Source: Candidatus Choladousia intestinavium
GTDB taxonomy: Bacteria > Bacillota > Clostridia > Lachnospirales > Lachnospiraceae
Direction: 5' to 3'
DNA: 48,544 bases
NCBI GenBank assembly: GCA_018712785.1
Contig: DVGK01000059.1
Location: forward strand, 1-48,544
This document shows, piece after piece, positions 14,662 to 21,958 of the stretch (its first letter is position 1; each line of letters starts with the position of its first letter). Made by a program: the position numbers and the translations under genes. The notes beneath the pieces were generated by a model. The model was not told the DNA's origin. It worked only from the letters and a program-made list of their open reading frames with translations, and searched no databases.

Positions 14662-17118
14662 ATGAAGGATAAGATTTGTATGGGAAGCCGCGAAAGCCGG
14701 CTGGCGGTGATCCAGACAGAGTTGGTGCGGGACGCGGTGAAAGAGAGATTTCCGGAAAAAGAGATCTCCATTCTTACTATGAAAACCACGGGAGACCGGA
14801 TTTTAGACAAGTCCCTGGATAAGATCGGCGGGAAAGGTCTTTTTGTAAAGGAGCTGGACCGGGCTCTGACCCAGGGGATCACAGATCTGTCCGTACACAG
14901 CCTGAAGGATGTTCCCATGGAGCTCCCGGATCAGCTTCCTTTGGTGGCTTTTTCTAAGAGGGAGGATCCCAGGGACGTCCTGGTGCTTCCAAAGGGACAG
15001 AGTGAGCCGGATTTTACAAAGCCTGTGGGATGTTCCAGCCGCCGCAGGATGATTCAGCTTAAGAAGCTGTATCCTCAGGCAGAGTTTAAAATGATCCGGG
15101 GAAATGTCCTTACCAGACTTTCCAAGGTGGATTCCGGAGAGTATGCCGGGACGATTCTGGCTGCGGCAGGGCTGAAGCGCCTGGGCCTTGAAGAGCGGAT
15201 CAGCAGGTACTTTTCACCTGAGGAAATGATTCCGGCAGCAGGCCAGGGGATTCTGGCTGTTCAGGGACGTGCCGGAGAAGATTACTCCTTCCTGGAAGAT
15301 TTCAATGATAAAGACGCTGAGGCCTGCGCAAGAGCAGAGCGAGCCTTTGTGAGAGGCATTGGCGGAAGCTGTTCTTCTCCCATTGCCGCGTACGCACAGG
15401 TGCAGGAAAATACTCTGATGCTCCATGGCCTCTATCAGGAGGAGAAAACCGGCAGGATCTATGAAGGAAGAATGCAGGGGCCTTCTGAAGCAGGAGAAAA
15501 GATCGGAGCGGCACTGGCAGAGAAAATTCAGGGAGAGATCCGGCGGGATCTGGAGGAGAAAAGAAAGCAGGGCAAAGTGTGGCTTGTGGGAGCAGGGCCG
15601 GGGGATCCGGGACTTTTCACTGTAAAAGGCCGGGAAGTACTGAAAAAAGCCCAGGTAGTGGTGTACGACGCCCTGGTAGGAGAAGGCGTCCTGAGCATGA
15701 TTCCCCAGGAGGCGGAGCGGATCAATGTAGGAAAACGCTCCAGCCATCATCTGATGCCTCAGGAGGAGATCAGCCGCCTTCTGGCCGAAAAAGCCGGAGA
15801 AGGAAAGCGTGTAGTGCGCTTGAAGGGAGGAGATCCCTTCCTTTTCGGCAGAGGCGGAGAAGAGCTGGAGGTCCTTACGGAGGCCGGGATTCCCTATGAG
15901 GTGGTGCCTGGGGTGACTTCAGCTCTGGCTGTTCCGGCTTATCAGGGGATTCCTGTGACTCACAGAGATTTCTGCTCCTCCGTACATATTATTACGGGAC
16001 ATAAGAGAGAAGGACAGGAATACGATATAGATTTTGAAGCCCTTGTCCGCACCAGAGGAACCCTGGTATTCCTCATGGGAGCCGCCTCCCTTGCGGCTAT
16101 CTGCCGGGGGCTTATAGAGGCAGGGATGGATCCGAAGATGCCGGCTGCCTTTCTTTCGCGGGGAACCAGAGCTTCTCAGGAGCGGATTGTGGCAGATGTA
16201 TCTTCCCTTCCGGAGAAGGTTCTGAAAGGAAATGTGAAGACACCGGCCATTATTGTGGTGGGAGAAGTGTGCCGCCTGGCGGATCGTTTTGCCTGGGTGG
16301 AGAAGCTGCCTCTGGGAGGTGCGAAGGTCCTGGTAACCCGGCCGAAGGAACTGGCAGGAACCACATCGGGAAGACTGAGGGAACTGGGAGCTGAGGTGCT
16401 GGAGCTACCGGCCATCCGCACTGTAAGAAGAGAAGAGAACCCTCAGCTTGAAGATGCCCTGTCCCGTTTGGATGATTGGGACTGGATCGTGTTTACAAGC
16501 CCTACAGGAGTTCGTCTCTTCTTTGAAGAACTGAAGGAGAGAAGGATAGATGTGCGGAAGCTGGGAAAAGCCAGAATCGCGGTGATCGGCAGCGGTTCCG
16601 AGAGAGAACTGGAGAAATACGGTCTGTACGGCGATCTGATCCCGGAGGTCTACGATGGGGAGCATCTGGGAAAAGCAATGGCCCCTTTGTGCCAGGCCGG
16701 TGAAAAGGTGCTGATTCCCCGGGCTGCCATAGGAAACCGGGAGCTTACGGAGACTCTTGAGAGAGTGGAAGGACTTGAGATTTCGGACATTCCCCTTTAT
16801 GATACCGTGTATGGGGAAGAGACCCTTGGCGAAGCCGGGACGTATCCGGATCTGCGCCAGGTTCTTGAAAAAGGAGAGCTGGATTATGCAGTTTTCACCA
16901 GCGCTTCCACCGTCCGGGGGTTTGCTGCTGCAGCCGGGAAGGCAGATTACGCCAGGGTGAAGGCCATCTGCATCGGAGCTCAGACAAAGGCGGCAGCTGA
17001 CGCTCTGGGTATGGAGACCTGGGTGGCAGAGAAAGCCACCATAGACAGCCTCATCCAGAAGCTGACAGAGGTACATGGCATGGTAAAAGAGGGCGCCTGC
17101 GGGGCTGCCCGCAGGTAA
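14662..17118 (+). CDS. hemC/cobA/hemD: trifunctional HemC-CobA-HemD fusion (porphobilinogen deaminase, SUMT, uroporphyrinogen III synthase)
   Basis: One 818-aa chain carries three consecutive enzymes. Residues 1-295 are hydroxymethylbilane synthase, with Cys237 in GGSCSSPIAAY as attachment site of the dipyrromethane cofactor and SSRRRMIQL in the substrate cleft. Residues about 304-545 are uroporphyrinogen III C-methyltransferase, with VGAGPGDPGLFTVKG and the LKGGDPFLFGRGGEE motif. Residues about 552-805 are uroporphyrinogen III synthase (KVLVTRPKELAG, DWIVFTSPTGV, YAVFTSASTVRGF). Together they take porphobilinogen to precorrin-2. CobA-HemD fusions are familiar in Firmicutes; the added HemC makes a single polypeptide for the segment where the unstable hydroxymethylbilane must not escape. 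GGAGGAG lies 7 nt before the ATG. Confidence 0.95.
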   Translation: MKDKICMGSRESRLAVIQTELVRDAVKERFPEKEISILTMKTTGDRILDKSLDKIGGKGLFVKELDRALTQGITDLSVHSLKDVPMELPDQLPLVAFSKREDPRDVLVLPKGQSEPDFTKPVGCSSRRRMIQLKKLYPQAEFKMIRGNVLTRLSKVDSGEYAGTILAAAGLKRLGLEERISRYFSPEEMIPAAGQGILAVQGRAGEDYSFLEDFNDKDAEACARAERAFVRGIGGSCSSPIAAYAQVQENTLMLHGLYQEEKTGRIYEGRMQGPSEAGEKIGAALAEKIQGEIRRDLEEKRKQGKVWLVGAGPGDPGLFTVKGREVLKKAQVVVYDALVGEGVLSMIPQEAERINVGKRSSHHLMPQEEISRLLAEKAGEGKRVVRLKGGDPFLFGRGGEELEVLTEAGIPYEVVPGVTSALAVPAYQGIPVTHRDFCSSVHIITGHKREGQEYDIDFEALVRTRGTLVFLMGAASLAAICRGLIEAGMDPKMPAAFLSRGTRASQERIVADVSSLPEKVLKGNVKTPAIIVVGEVCRLADRFAWVEKLPLGGAKVLVTRPKELAGTTSGRLRELGAEVLELPAIRTVRREENPQLEDALSRLDDWDWIVFTSPTGVRLFFEELKERRIDVRKLGKARIAVIGSGSERELEKYGLYGDLIPEVYDGEHLGKAMAPLCQAGEKVLIPRAAIGNRELTETLERVEGLEISDIPLYDTVYGEETLGEAGTYPDLRQVLEKGELDYAVFTSASTVRGFAAAAGKADYARVKAICIGAQTKAAADALGMETWVAEKATIDSLIQKLTEVHGMVKEGACGAARR

Positions 17119-17134
17119 ATATTTCAGAATCTGA

Positions 17135-17163
17135 TTGATCTTTTTCGGGGTATGGCCTATAAT
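17135..17163 (+). promoter_or_regulatory. strong promoter for a short plus-strand RNA
   Basis: TTGATC (17135-17140), exactly 17 nt, and a consensus TATAAT (17158-17163). No protein-coding gene begins behind it for over 700 nt. The transcript would start near 17170 and run against the 3' end of the minus-strand mini-toxin gene. Confidence 0.7.
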
Positions 17164-17169
17164 ATATTT

Positions 17170-17264
17170 AACAAGACAGCCGGTGGGTGAGCGCAGTTCA
17201 CCCGACCCGGCAAAAGTTTTTAATTACGAAATGGCCGTCTACTTTTGCAAGGAGCAGGACGGCT
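17170..17264 (+). ncRNA. candidate antisense antitoxin RNA
   Basis: Inferred from the promoter at 17135-17163. The RNA would fold into a GC-rich hairpin (GCCGG 17179-17183 with CCGGC 17207-17211, and GGGTGA 17185-17190 with TCACCC 17198-17203) followed by AAAAGTTTTT. A second hairpin follows (GCCGTC 17234-17239 with GACGGC 17258-17263), whose right arm overlaps the stop codon of the opposite-strand toxin gene. Termination at the first hairpin would leave a 45-nt RNA with no overlap of the toxin frame; reading to the second would give a tail complementary to the toxin mRNA 3' end, as in type I toxin-antitoxin pairs. The ends are approximate. Confidence 0.45.
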
Positions 17265-17346
17265 ATTTCTTATGTGTAAAATTCAGAACAGCAACGATCA
17301 GCAAAGCAATGCTTACGATCAGGCTTAATTCTTCGTATGTACTCAT
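17263..17346 (-). CDS. holin-like small membrane toxin (type I toxin-antitoxin candidate)
   Basis: A 27-codon gene, ATG 17346-17344 and TAG 17265-17263. The product begins MSTYEELSLI, is a single hydrophobic helix (about residues 7-22, rich in Ile, Val, Leu, Ala) and ends in the polar, basic THKK. This pattern matches the small 'putative holin-like toxin' proteins of Firmicutes, peptides that insert in the cytoplasmic membrane. A ribosome site, AAGGCGGTGATT, precedes the ATG at proper distance. The opposite strand carries a strong promoter and hairpins converging on its 3' end, as expected for an RNA antitoxin. It is not related to the flanking tetrapyrrole genes. The assignment rests on sequence recognition only; toxicity is untested. 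Confidence 0.75.
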   Translation of the reverse strand: MSTYEELSLIVSIALLIVAVLNFTHKK

Positions 17347-17421
17347 AATAATCACCGCCTTCCGCAGGAACTCGGAATCAGGTGAGAGCACGTCCCCCGG
17401 CTGCCCGGGTAAACAGACTAT

Positions 17422-17452
17422 ATGATAGATTTAATGAGAATTACATCATCAA
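17422..17452 (-). promoter_or_regulatory. candidate promoter of the mini-toxin mRNA
   Basis: On the minus strand, TTGATG (17452-17447), a 19-nt spacer and TATCAT (17427-17422). It would give a 5' leader of about 70 nt containing a GC-rich hairpin (CCCGGGCAGCCGGG region). The spacing is longer than ideal, so this is tentative. Confidence 0.35.
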
Positions 17453-17489
17453 TATGTGAAAATATACAAGCGGGATTTTGTACAAATTC

Positions 17490-17517
17490 TTGACATCCCC
17501 GGGAAATAAGGTATTAT
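17490..17517 (+). promoter_or_regulatory. promoter of the cobalamin operon
   Basis: Consensus TTGACA (17490-17495), a 16-nt spacer and TATTAT (17512-17517), with an overlapping TATAAT at 17517-17522. It ends a few bases before the riboswitch aptamer, so nearly the whole leader is the regulatory RNA. Confidence 0.75.
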
Positions 17518-17523
17518 ATAATA

Positions 17524-17700
17524 GATGCGAGGAATCCGGTGCAAGTCCGGAACAGTCACCACTACTGTAAGGCAGACGAAGAGACACGAGCCACTGGCAA
17601 GGAAGATCCCGGCCTGTAAGGGGAATTTCGGGGGAATACGGAAGCTGGGAAGGCGTCTTGGAGGAAGAAGCCAAGTCAGGATATTCGCGGTATAAGGATT
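17524..17700 (+). promoter_or_regulatory. cobalamin (B12) riboswitch
   Basis: The leader before hemB has the hallmarks of the coenzyme-B12 aptamer: a 5' GGAATCCGGTGCAAGTCCGG stretch forming a TCCGG/CCGGA hairpin (17534-17551), an ACAGTCACCACTACTGTAAG stretch, and a B12-box-like GAAGCCAAGTCAGGA at 17667-17681. The closing P1 helix can form between 17526-17530 (TGCGA) and 17685-17689 (TCGCG). Ligand binding is expected to favour the terminator at 17748-17772 and shut the 19-gene operon when B12 is sufficient. The box is a divergent match to the consensus at its 3' half, but the position in front of a B12 operon is decisive. Confidence 0.9.
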
Positions 17701-17747
17701 CTTGTTTCCGGGATGGGGAGACAGGCCCGAAATTGTGAGAATGGAAG

Positions 17748-17772
17748 GCGCTCCGTACGGGAGCGCTTTTTT
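17748..17772 (+). terminator. riboswitch expression-platform terminator
   Basis: GCGCTCC (17748-17754) pairs perfectly with GGAGCGC (17760-17766) across a 5-nt loop, followed by T6 (17767-17772). It lies between the aptamer and hemB and is the likely off-switch. Between it and hemB (17773-17903) I see only an AT-rich leader with the hemB ribosome site. Confidence 0.85.
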
Positions 17773-17903
17773 CTTTTCTATTAAAAATGTAAAATTCTCC
17801 GGACAGGACAGATACGCCGCAATCAGGTGTTTTGAGGGAAAAAGAGAGCCTTTGCGGTAAACAAAGAGAAGCAGTATTTTATTAAGAAAAGAGGTATATA
17901 GAA

Positions 17904-18887
17904 ATGGATTTGACAATCAGGCCCAGAAGGCTCAGAAAGGGAGAAATCTTAAGAAAGATGGTGCGGGAGACCAGGATGGATCCTTCCTCTTTAATTTATC
18001 CTATGTTTGTACGGGAAGGTGAAGGAATTGCGGAGGAGATTCCCACGATGCCGGGACAGTACCGGTACAGCGTGGACCGGATGGGAGAGAAGCTGGACCG
18101 CTTAAAAGAGGCGGGAGTTTCAAGTGTTATTCTCTTTGGAATTCCCGGTTATAAGGACGAGACAGGCAGCGGCGCCTGGGCGGAAGACGGAATTGTTCAG
18201 AAGGCTCTGCGCAGAATGAAAAAGGATTTTCCCCAGATGTATGCCATCACGGATGTCTGTATGTGTGAATATACTTCTCATGGTCACTGCGGCGTTCTCT
18301 GCGGCCATGAGGTGGACAATGACAAAACGCTTGAGCTTTTGTCAAAGACGGCCCTTTCTCACGTACAGGCAGGAGCCGATATGGTGGCTCCTTCTGATAT
18401 GATGGACGGAAGAGTCAGGGCGATTCGCGAGACTCTGGATCAGGCAGGATTTCAGATGACTCCCATTCTGTCTTATGCGGTAAAATATGCTTCCGGATTT
18501 TACGGCCCCTTCCGGGACGCGGCAGGCTCTGCGCCGGCGTTCGGAGACAGGAAGGGCTACCAGATGGATTACCATAACAGCCGGGAGGGAATCAAAGAGG
18601 CCCTGCTGGATGTGGAGGAGGGGGCGGATCTTGTAATGGTGAAGCCGGCCATGACCTACCTGGATCTGGTTGCCAAGGTAAAGGAAGCTGTAAAGGTACC
18701 TGTGGCAGCCTACAGTGTCAGTGGTGAGTACGCCATGATTAAAGCGGGAGCAGCCCTTGGCTATATTGAGGAGGACAAGATGATCTGTGAGACGGCAGTA
18801 AGCGCGTACCGGGCGGGATGTGACCTGTATCTGACTTACTATGCGGAGGAGATCGCGGGATTTATGAAAGAAGGGAGAATTGGGTGA
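17904..18887 (+). CDS. hemB: delta-aminolevulinic acid dehydratase (porphobilinogen synthase)
   Basis: Condenses two 5-aminolevulinate molecules to porphobilinogen. 327 aa, full length. The zinc-site cysteines are Cys119, Cys121 and Cys129 in DVCMCEYTSHGHCG, and the two Schiff-base lysines are Lys194 (AVKYASGFYGPFRDA) and Lys247 (VMVKPAMTYLD), so this is the zinc-type enzyme. AGAGG lies about 10 nt before the ATG. It is the first gene behind the B12 riboswitch and overlaps hemL by one base, so 5-aminolevulinate use is placed under B12 feedback. Confidence 0.97.
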   Translation: MDLTIRPRRLRKGEILRKMVRETRMDPSSLIYPMFVREGEGIAEEIPTMPGQYRYSVDRMGEKLDRLKEAGVSSVILFGIPGYKDETGSGAWAEDGIVQKALRRMKKDFPQMYAITDVCMCEYTSHGHCGVLCGHEVDNDKTLELLSKTALSHVQAGADMVAPSDMMDGRVRAIRETLDQAGFQMTPILSYAVKYASGFYGPFRDAAGSAPAFGDRKGYQMDYHNSREGIKEALLDVEEGADLVMVKPAMTYLDLVAKVKEAVKVPVAAYSVSGEYAMIKAGAALGYIEEDKMICETAVSAYRAGCDLYLTYYAEEIAGFMKEGRIG

Positions 18888-20167
18888 TGACGCAGTCAGA
18901 GAAATTCTTTGAGAGAGCCTGCCGGGTAATTCCCGGAGGCGTGAACAGTCCTGTGCGGGCTTTCGGTTCAGTGGGTGAGACGCCCAGGTTCATCCAGTCT
19001 GCCGATGGAGCTTATATGACGGACGCGGATGGAATCCGGTATCTGGATTTTGTGGGATCCTGGGGGCCTATGATTCTGGGGCACAACCATCCGGCAGTGC
19101 GGGAAGCTGTCATAAAGGCATGTGAGAAGGGACTCAGTTACGGAGCCGCCACGGAATATGAGGTAGAGATTGCGGAACTGATCTGTTCTTCTGTGCCGAA
19201 TATTGAAATGATCCGTATGGTAAATTCCGGGACAGAGGCAGTGATGAGCGCGATCCGGGCTGCCAGAGGCTATACAGGCAGAGACAAAATTATAAAATTT
19301 ATGGGTTGCTATCACGGACATTCGGACGCCCTTCTGGTACAGGCCGGCTCCGGCGTGATGACGGCAGGGGTGCCGGACAGCGCGGGTGTGCCTGAGGGAT
19401 GCACCAGGGATACTCTCTCGGCTGTCTATAATGACATAAGCTCTGTAGAAAGGCTGTTTGAAGAATTTCCTGAAAAAATTGCCGCGGTGATTGTGGAGCC
19501 GGTGGCGGCCAATATGGGAGTGGTGCCTCCAAAGGAGGAATTCCTTCAGGGACTTCGGCAGCTTTGCACCAGGTACGGGGCAGTCCTTATTTTTGATGAA
19601 GTGATTACAGGATTCAGACTGGGATTTACAGGAGCCCAGGGGTATTACGGCGTGGACGCGGATCTGGTAACCTATGGAAAAATTATCGGAGCGGGGATGC
19701 CGGTGGGCGCCTATGGAGGAAAGAAAGAAATTCTTTCCATGGTGGCGCCAGCAGGGCCAGTCTATCAGGCCGGGACCTTAAGCGGGAATCCAGTGGCCAT
19801 GCAGGCAGGGCTGGCGCAGCTTTCCCTTTTAAGAGAACACCCGGAAATTTATACGGAACTGAATGAAAAGGGTGACTGGTTCTTTGGAGAGCTGAAAAAG
19901 CTTGCCGAAGGCTCCGGGCTGGGGTGCAGAGTAAATCATACAGGCTCCCTTGGAAGTATTTTCTTTACAGAAAAACCGGTGGTGGATTATGCATCAGCCA
20001 AGACTTCGGACACAGAGCTTTTTGCTTCCTGGTTCCGCTTCATGCTGAAGCGTCAGTATTATTTCGCTCCCTCTCAGTTTGAAGCGATTTTCTTGTCCGC
20101 GGCCCATACCAGGGAGGAGCTGCAGAAGGTTCTGGATGACGGGAAGGAATTTTTTGAAAACGTATGA
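18887..20167 (+). CDS. hemL: glutamate-1-semialdehyde 2,1-aminomutase
   Basis: PLP enzyme that moves the amino group within glutamate-1-semialdehyde to give 5-aminolevulinate. 426 aa. The PLP lysine is Lys265 in TYGKIIGAGMPVGAYGG, and the N-terminal IPGGVNSPVRAF and cofactor-binding VNSGTEAVMSAIR segments are typical. I place the start at ATG 18887, where it overlaps the hemB stop (TGATG) with GGGAG upstream; a GTG one codon earlier is possible. The start is translationally coupled to hemB. Its substrate comes from hemA outside this operon. Confidence 0.97.
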   Translation: MTQSEKFFERACRVIPGGVNSPVRAFGSVGETPRFIQSADGAYMTDADGIRYLDFVGSWGPMILGHNHPAVREAVIKACEKGLSYGAATEYEVEIAELICSSVPNIEMIRMVNSGTEAVMSAIRAARGYTGRDKIIKFMGCYHGHSDALLVQAGSGVMTAGVPDSAGVPEGCTRDTLSAVYNDISSVERLFEEFPEKIAAVIVEPVAANMGVVPPKEEFLQGLRQLCTRYGAVLIFDEVITGFRLGFTGAQGYYGVDADLVTYGKIIGAGMPVGAYGGKKEILSMVAPAGPVYQAGTLSGNPVAMQAGLAQLSLLREHPEIYTELNEKGDWFFGELKKLAEGSGLGCRVNHTGSLGSIFFTEKPVVDYASAKTSDTELFASWFRFMLKRQYYFAPSQFEAIFLSAAHTREELQKVLDDGKEFFENV

Positions 20168-20700
20168 TGCATTTAGTGACCGGAGGGAGCGGAAGCGGCA
20201 AATCTGCCTATGCGGAGGAGCAGATTCTGAAGGCTCCGGAAAAAAGGAGAATTTATATAGCCACCATGCTTCCCTTTGGGGAAGAGGGACGGCTGCGGGT
20301 GCAGCGCCACCGGAGAATGCGCAGAGACAAGGGCTTTGAGACGGTGGAATGTTACACGAATCTTTCCGGGCTGGAGATCCCGGAGGGCTGCGCGGTTCTT
20401 CTGGAATGCGTTTCAAACCTTACGGCGAATGAAATGTACCAGGAGGAAGGGGCTGGAGAAAAAACCTTCCAGGCAGTCACGGAAGGGATCCGGAGCCTGA
20501 AAAAACAGGCGGGGACTTTTGTGGCAGTGACCAATGAGGTGTTTTCAGACGGAATCTCCTATGATGCTTCCACCATGAAGTATATGGAAACCCTGGGCAG
20601 AATCAACCGGGAGCTGGTCAGAGAAGCGGACCGGGCAACAGAAGTCGTGTACGGGATCCCTGTTTCCATAAAATCAGACAGCGCTTTGCGGGGACGCTGA
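20164..20700 (+). CDS. cobU: adenosylcobinamide kinase / adenosylcobinamide-phosphate guanylyltransferase
   Basis: Phosphorylates adenosylcobinamide and then transfers GMP to it to give adenosylcobinamide-GDP, the activated half of the nucleotide loop assembly. 178 aa, the usual length. The P-loop is GGSGSGKS (7-14). The segment IATMLPFGEEGRLRVQRHR carries the RHR histidine (His49) that corresponds to the guanylylated His of the family, and TNEVFSDGI is the second nucleotide loop. The start overlaps the hemL stop (ATGATG), so either of two adjacent ATGs may be used. It is followed by cobS and a truncated paralogue. Confidence 0.94.
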   Translation: MMHLVTGGSGSGKSAYAEEQILKAPEKRRIYIATMLPFGEEGRLRVQRHRRMRRDKGFETVECYTNLSGLEIPEGCAVLLECVSNLTANEMYQEEGAGEKTFQAVTEGIRSLKKQAGTFVAVTNEVFSDGISYDASTMKYMETLGRINRELVREADRATEVVYGIPVSIKSDSALRGR

Positions 20701-20759
20701 AATGATACAGGAAGAAAAAATCACCCGCAGTACAGTCAGAACGAAGAGGAGCCGGATCA

Positions 20760-21533
20760 ATGATAAAGAAGTTAATGAACAGTTTTGGAATCGCCTTTTC
20801 CATGTATTCCAGAATTCCTATGCCTGCCTGCCAGTGGAGTCAGGAGAATATGAAATATGTTATGTGTTTCTTTCCCTGGATCGGTCCAGTCATCGGCCTG
20901 CTCTGCTTTGGGTGGAGCTTTCTGGCACAGGCGCTGGGGGTAAACCCTCCTCTCAGAAACGCAGTTCTTCTGCTGATTCCCATAGCCCTCTCGGGGGGGA
21001 TCCATCTGGACGGGATGCTGGACACGTCGGACGCGTTAAGTTCCTGGCGGCCCATGGAGAAAAGAATTGAAATCCTCAAGGATTCTCATGCGGGAGCCTT
21101 TGCCATTATGATCTGTGCCTGTTACTTTTTCCTGCTCTACGGAGTTCTGGATTCTGTGACTATGGAAATGATGTCGGTGTACGGGGCGGTCTTTTTGGTG
21201 TCCAGGTCTTTCAGCGCCTTTTCTGTAGTTTCCTTTCCAAAGATGAAAAAAGAGGGGACCGTGGCGGATTTCTCGGAAAAAGCCAAAACCAGGCGGATTC
21301 AGCTTACATCCATTCTGTATCTGCTGCTTGCTTTTCTTTGGATGAGCAGGTGGAATCTCTGGTATGGCTGCTGGGGAATGGCAGGAGGAATTCTGACATT
21401 TGCATACTATTATCGGATGTCTGTGAAGAATTTCGGAGGGATCAACGGGGATCTGGCAGGCTGGTTTTTGTCTGTCTGCGAACTTGTAATGCCCTTATTT
21501 ATGGTAATAGGGGATGTGATTCTCAGAATATAG
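20760..21533 (+). CDS. cobS: adenosylcobinamide-GDP ribazoletransferase (cobalamin synthase)
   Basis: Integral membrane enzyme that joins adenosylcobinamide-GDP with alpha-ribazole (phosphate) to form cobalamin (phosphate). 257 aa with several hydrophobic segments. The family motif GGIHLDGMLDTSDAL is present, followed by KDSHAGAFAIM, both in the conserved cytoplasmic loop, and a C-terminal GGINGDLAG segment. GAGGAG lies 8 nt before the ATG. It is separated from cobU by 59 nt in which I see no gene or terminator. Partners in the same operon are cobU (donor substrate) and cobT (alpha-ribazole phosphate). Confidence 0.95.
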   Translation: MIKKLMNSFGIAFSMYSRIPMPACQWSQENMKYVMCFFPWIGPVIGLLCFGWSFLAQALGVNPPLRNAVLLLIPIALSGGIHLDGMLDTSDALSSWRPMEKRIEILKDSHAGAFAIMICACYFFLLYGVLDSVTMEMMSVYGAVFLVSRSFSAFSVVSFPKMKKEGTVADFSEKAKTRRIQLTSILYLLLAFLWMSRWNLWYGCWGMAGGILTFAYYYRMSVKNFGGINGDLAGWFLSVCELVMPLFMVIGDVILRI

Positions 21534-21541
21534 GAGGAACC

Positions 21542-21958
21542 ATGATACTGGTGATGGGAGGCGCCTTCCAGGGGAAGCTTCGCTGGGCGAAGGAGGAGTA
21601 TCATCTTCGGGAAGGCTGGATTGACGGAGAAACCTGCGGCATGGAGGAGATCTGGAGCTGCTCTGGAATCAGCAGGTTTCATGAATATATTAAAAGAGCT
21701 CTGAAGCTGGGGGTGCTGACAGAGGAAGAAGAAGGAGACGCCTTTGTACGGGAACTGTATGAGAGAAATCCCCGGCTTGTGGTTGTGACAAATGAGCTGG
21801 GATACGGCATTGTTCCCATAGAGCCCTTTGACAGGCTCTACCGGGAGAGAACAGGAAGAATCTGCACCGGCATTGCCGCCGGGGCCCGTGAGGTTGTGCG
21901 GGTGGTCTGCGGCATCGGAATCAAACTGAAGAAGGCGGAGGAAGAGAAGGATGATTAA
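21542..21958 (+). CDS. truncated CobU-like protein of unknown role
   Basis: A 138-aa protein with clear similarity to the two ends of CobU: an N-terminal MILVMGGAFQGKLRWA, matching the P-loop strand, and a C-terminal VVTNELGYGIVPIEPF...RTGRICTGIAAGAREVVRVVCGIGIKLK, matching the last third. The middle of CobU is missing, including the IAT strand and the His that accepts GMP, and the Ser/Thr after GK of the P-loop is Leu. It therefore is unlikely to be a normal bifunctional CobU. AGGAGG lies just before the ATG at 21542; it follows cobS by 8 nt and overlaps the next gene by 8 nt. It may bind a nucleotide, act as a specialised kinase, or serve as a partner of CobU; none is shown. Confidence 0.85.
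   Translation: MILVMGGAFQGKLRWAKEEYHLREGWIDGETCGMEEIWSCSGISRFHEYIKRALKLGVLTEEEEGDAFVRELYERNPRLVVVTNELGYGIVPIEPFDRLYRERTGRICTGIAAGAREVVRVVCGIGIKLKKAEEEKDD

Noticed and set aside
17135-17425. 96-codon plus-strand frame
   Set aside because: It spans hairpins and the antisense of the mini-toxin; no ribosome site and no family resemblance.
17449-17916. 155-codon minus-strand frame with a hydrophobic start
   Set aside because: It covers the riboswitch, its terminator and the hemB leader; the RNA structures explain this stretch better.
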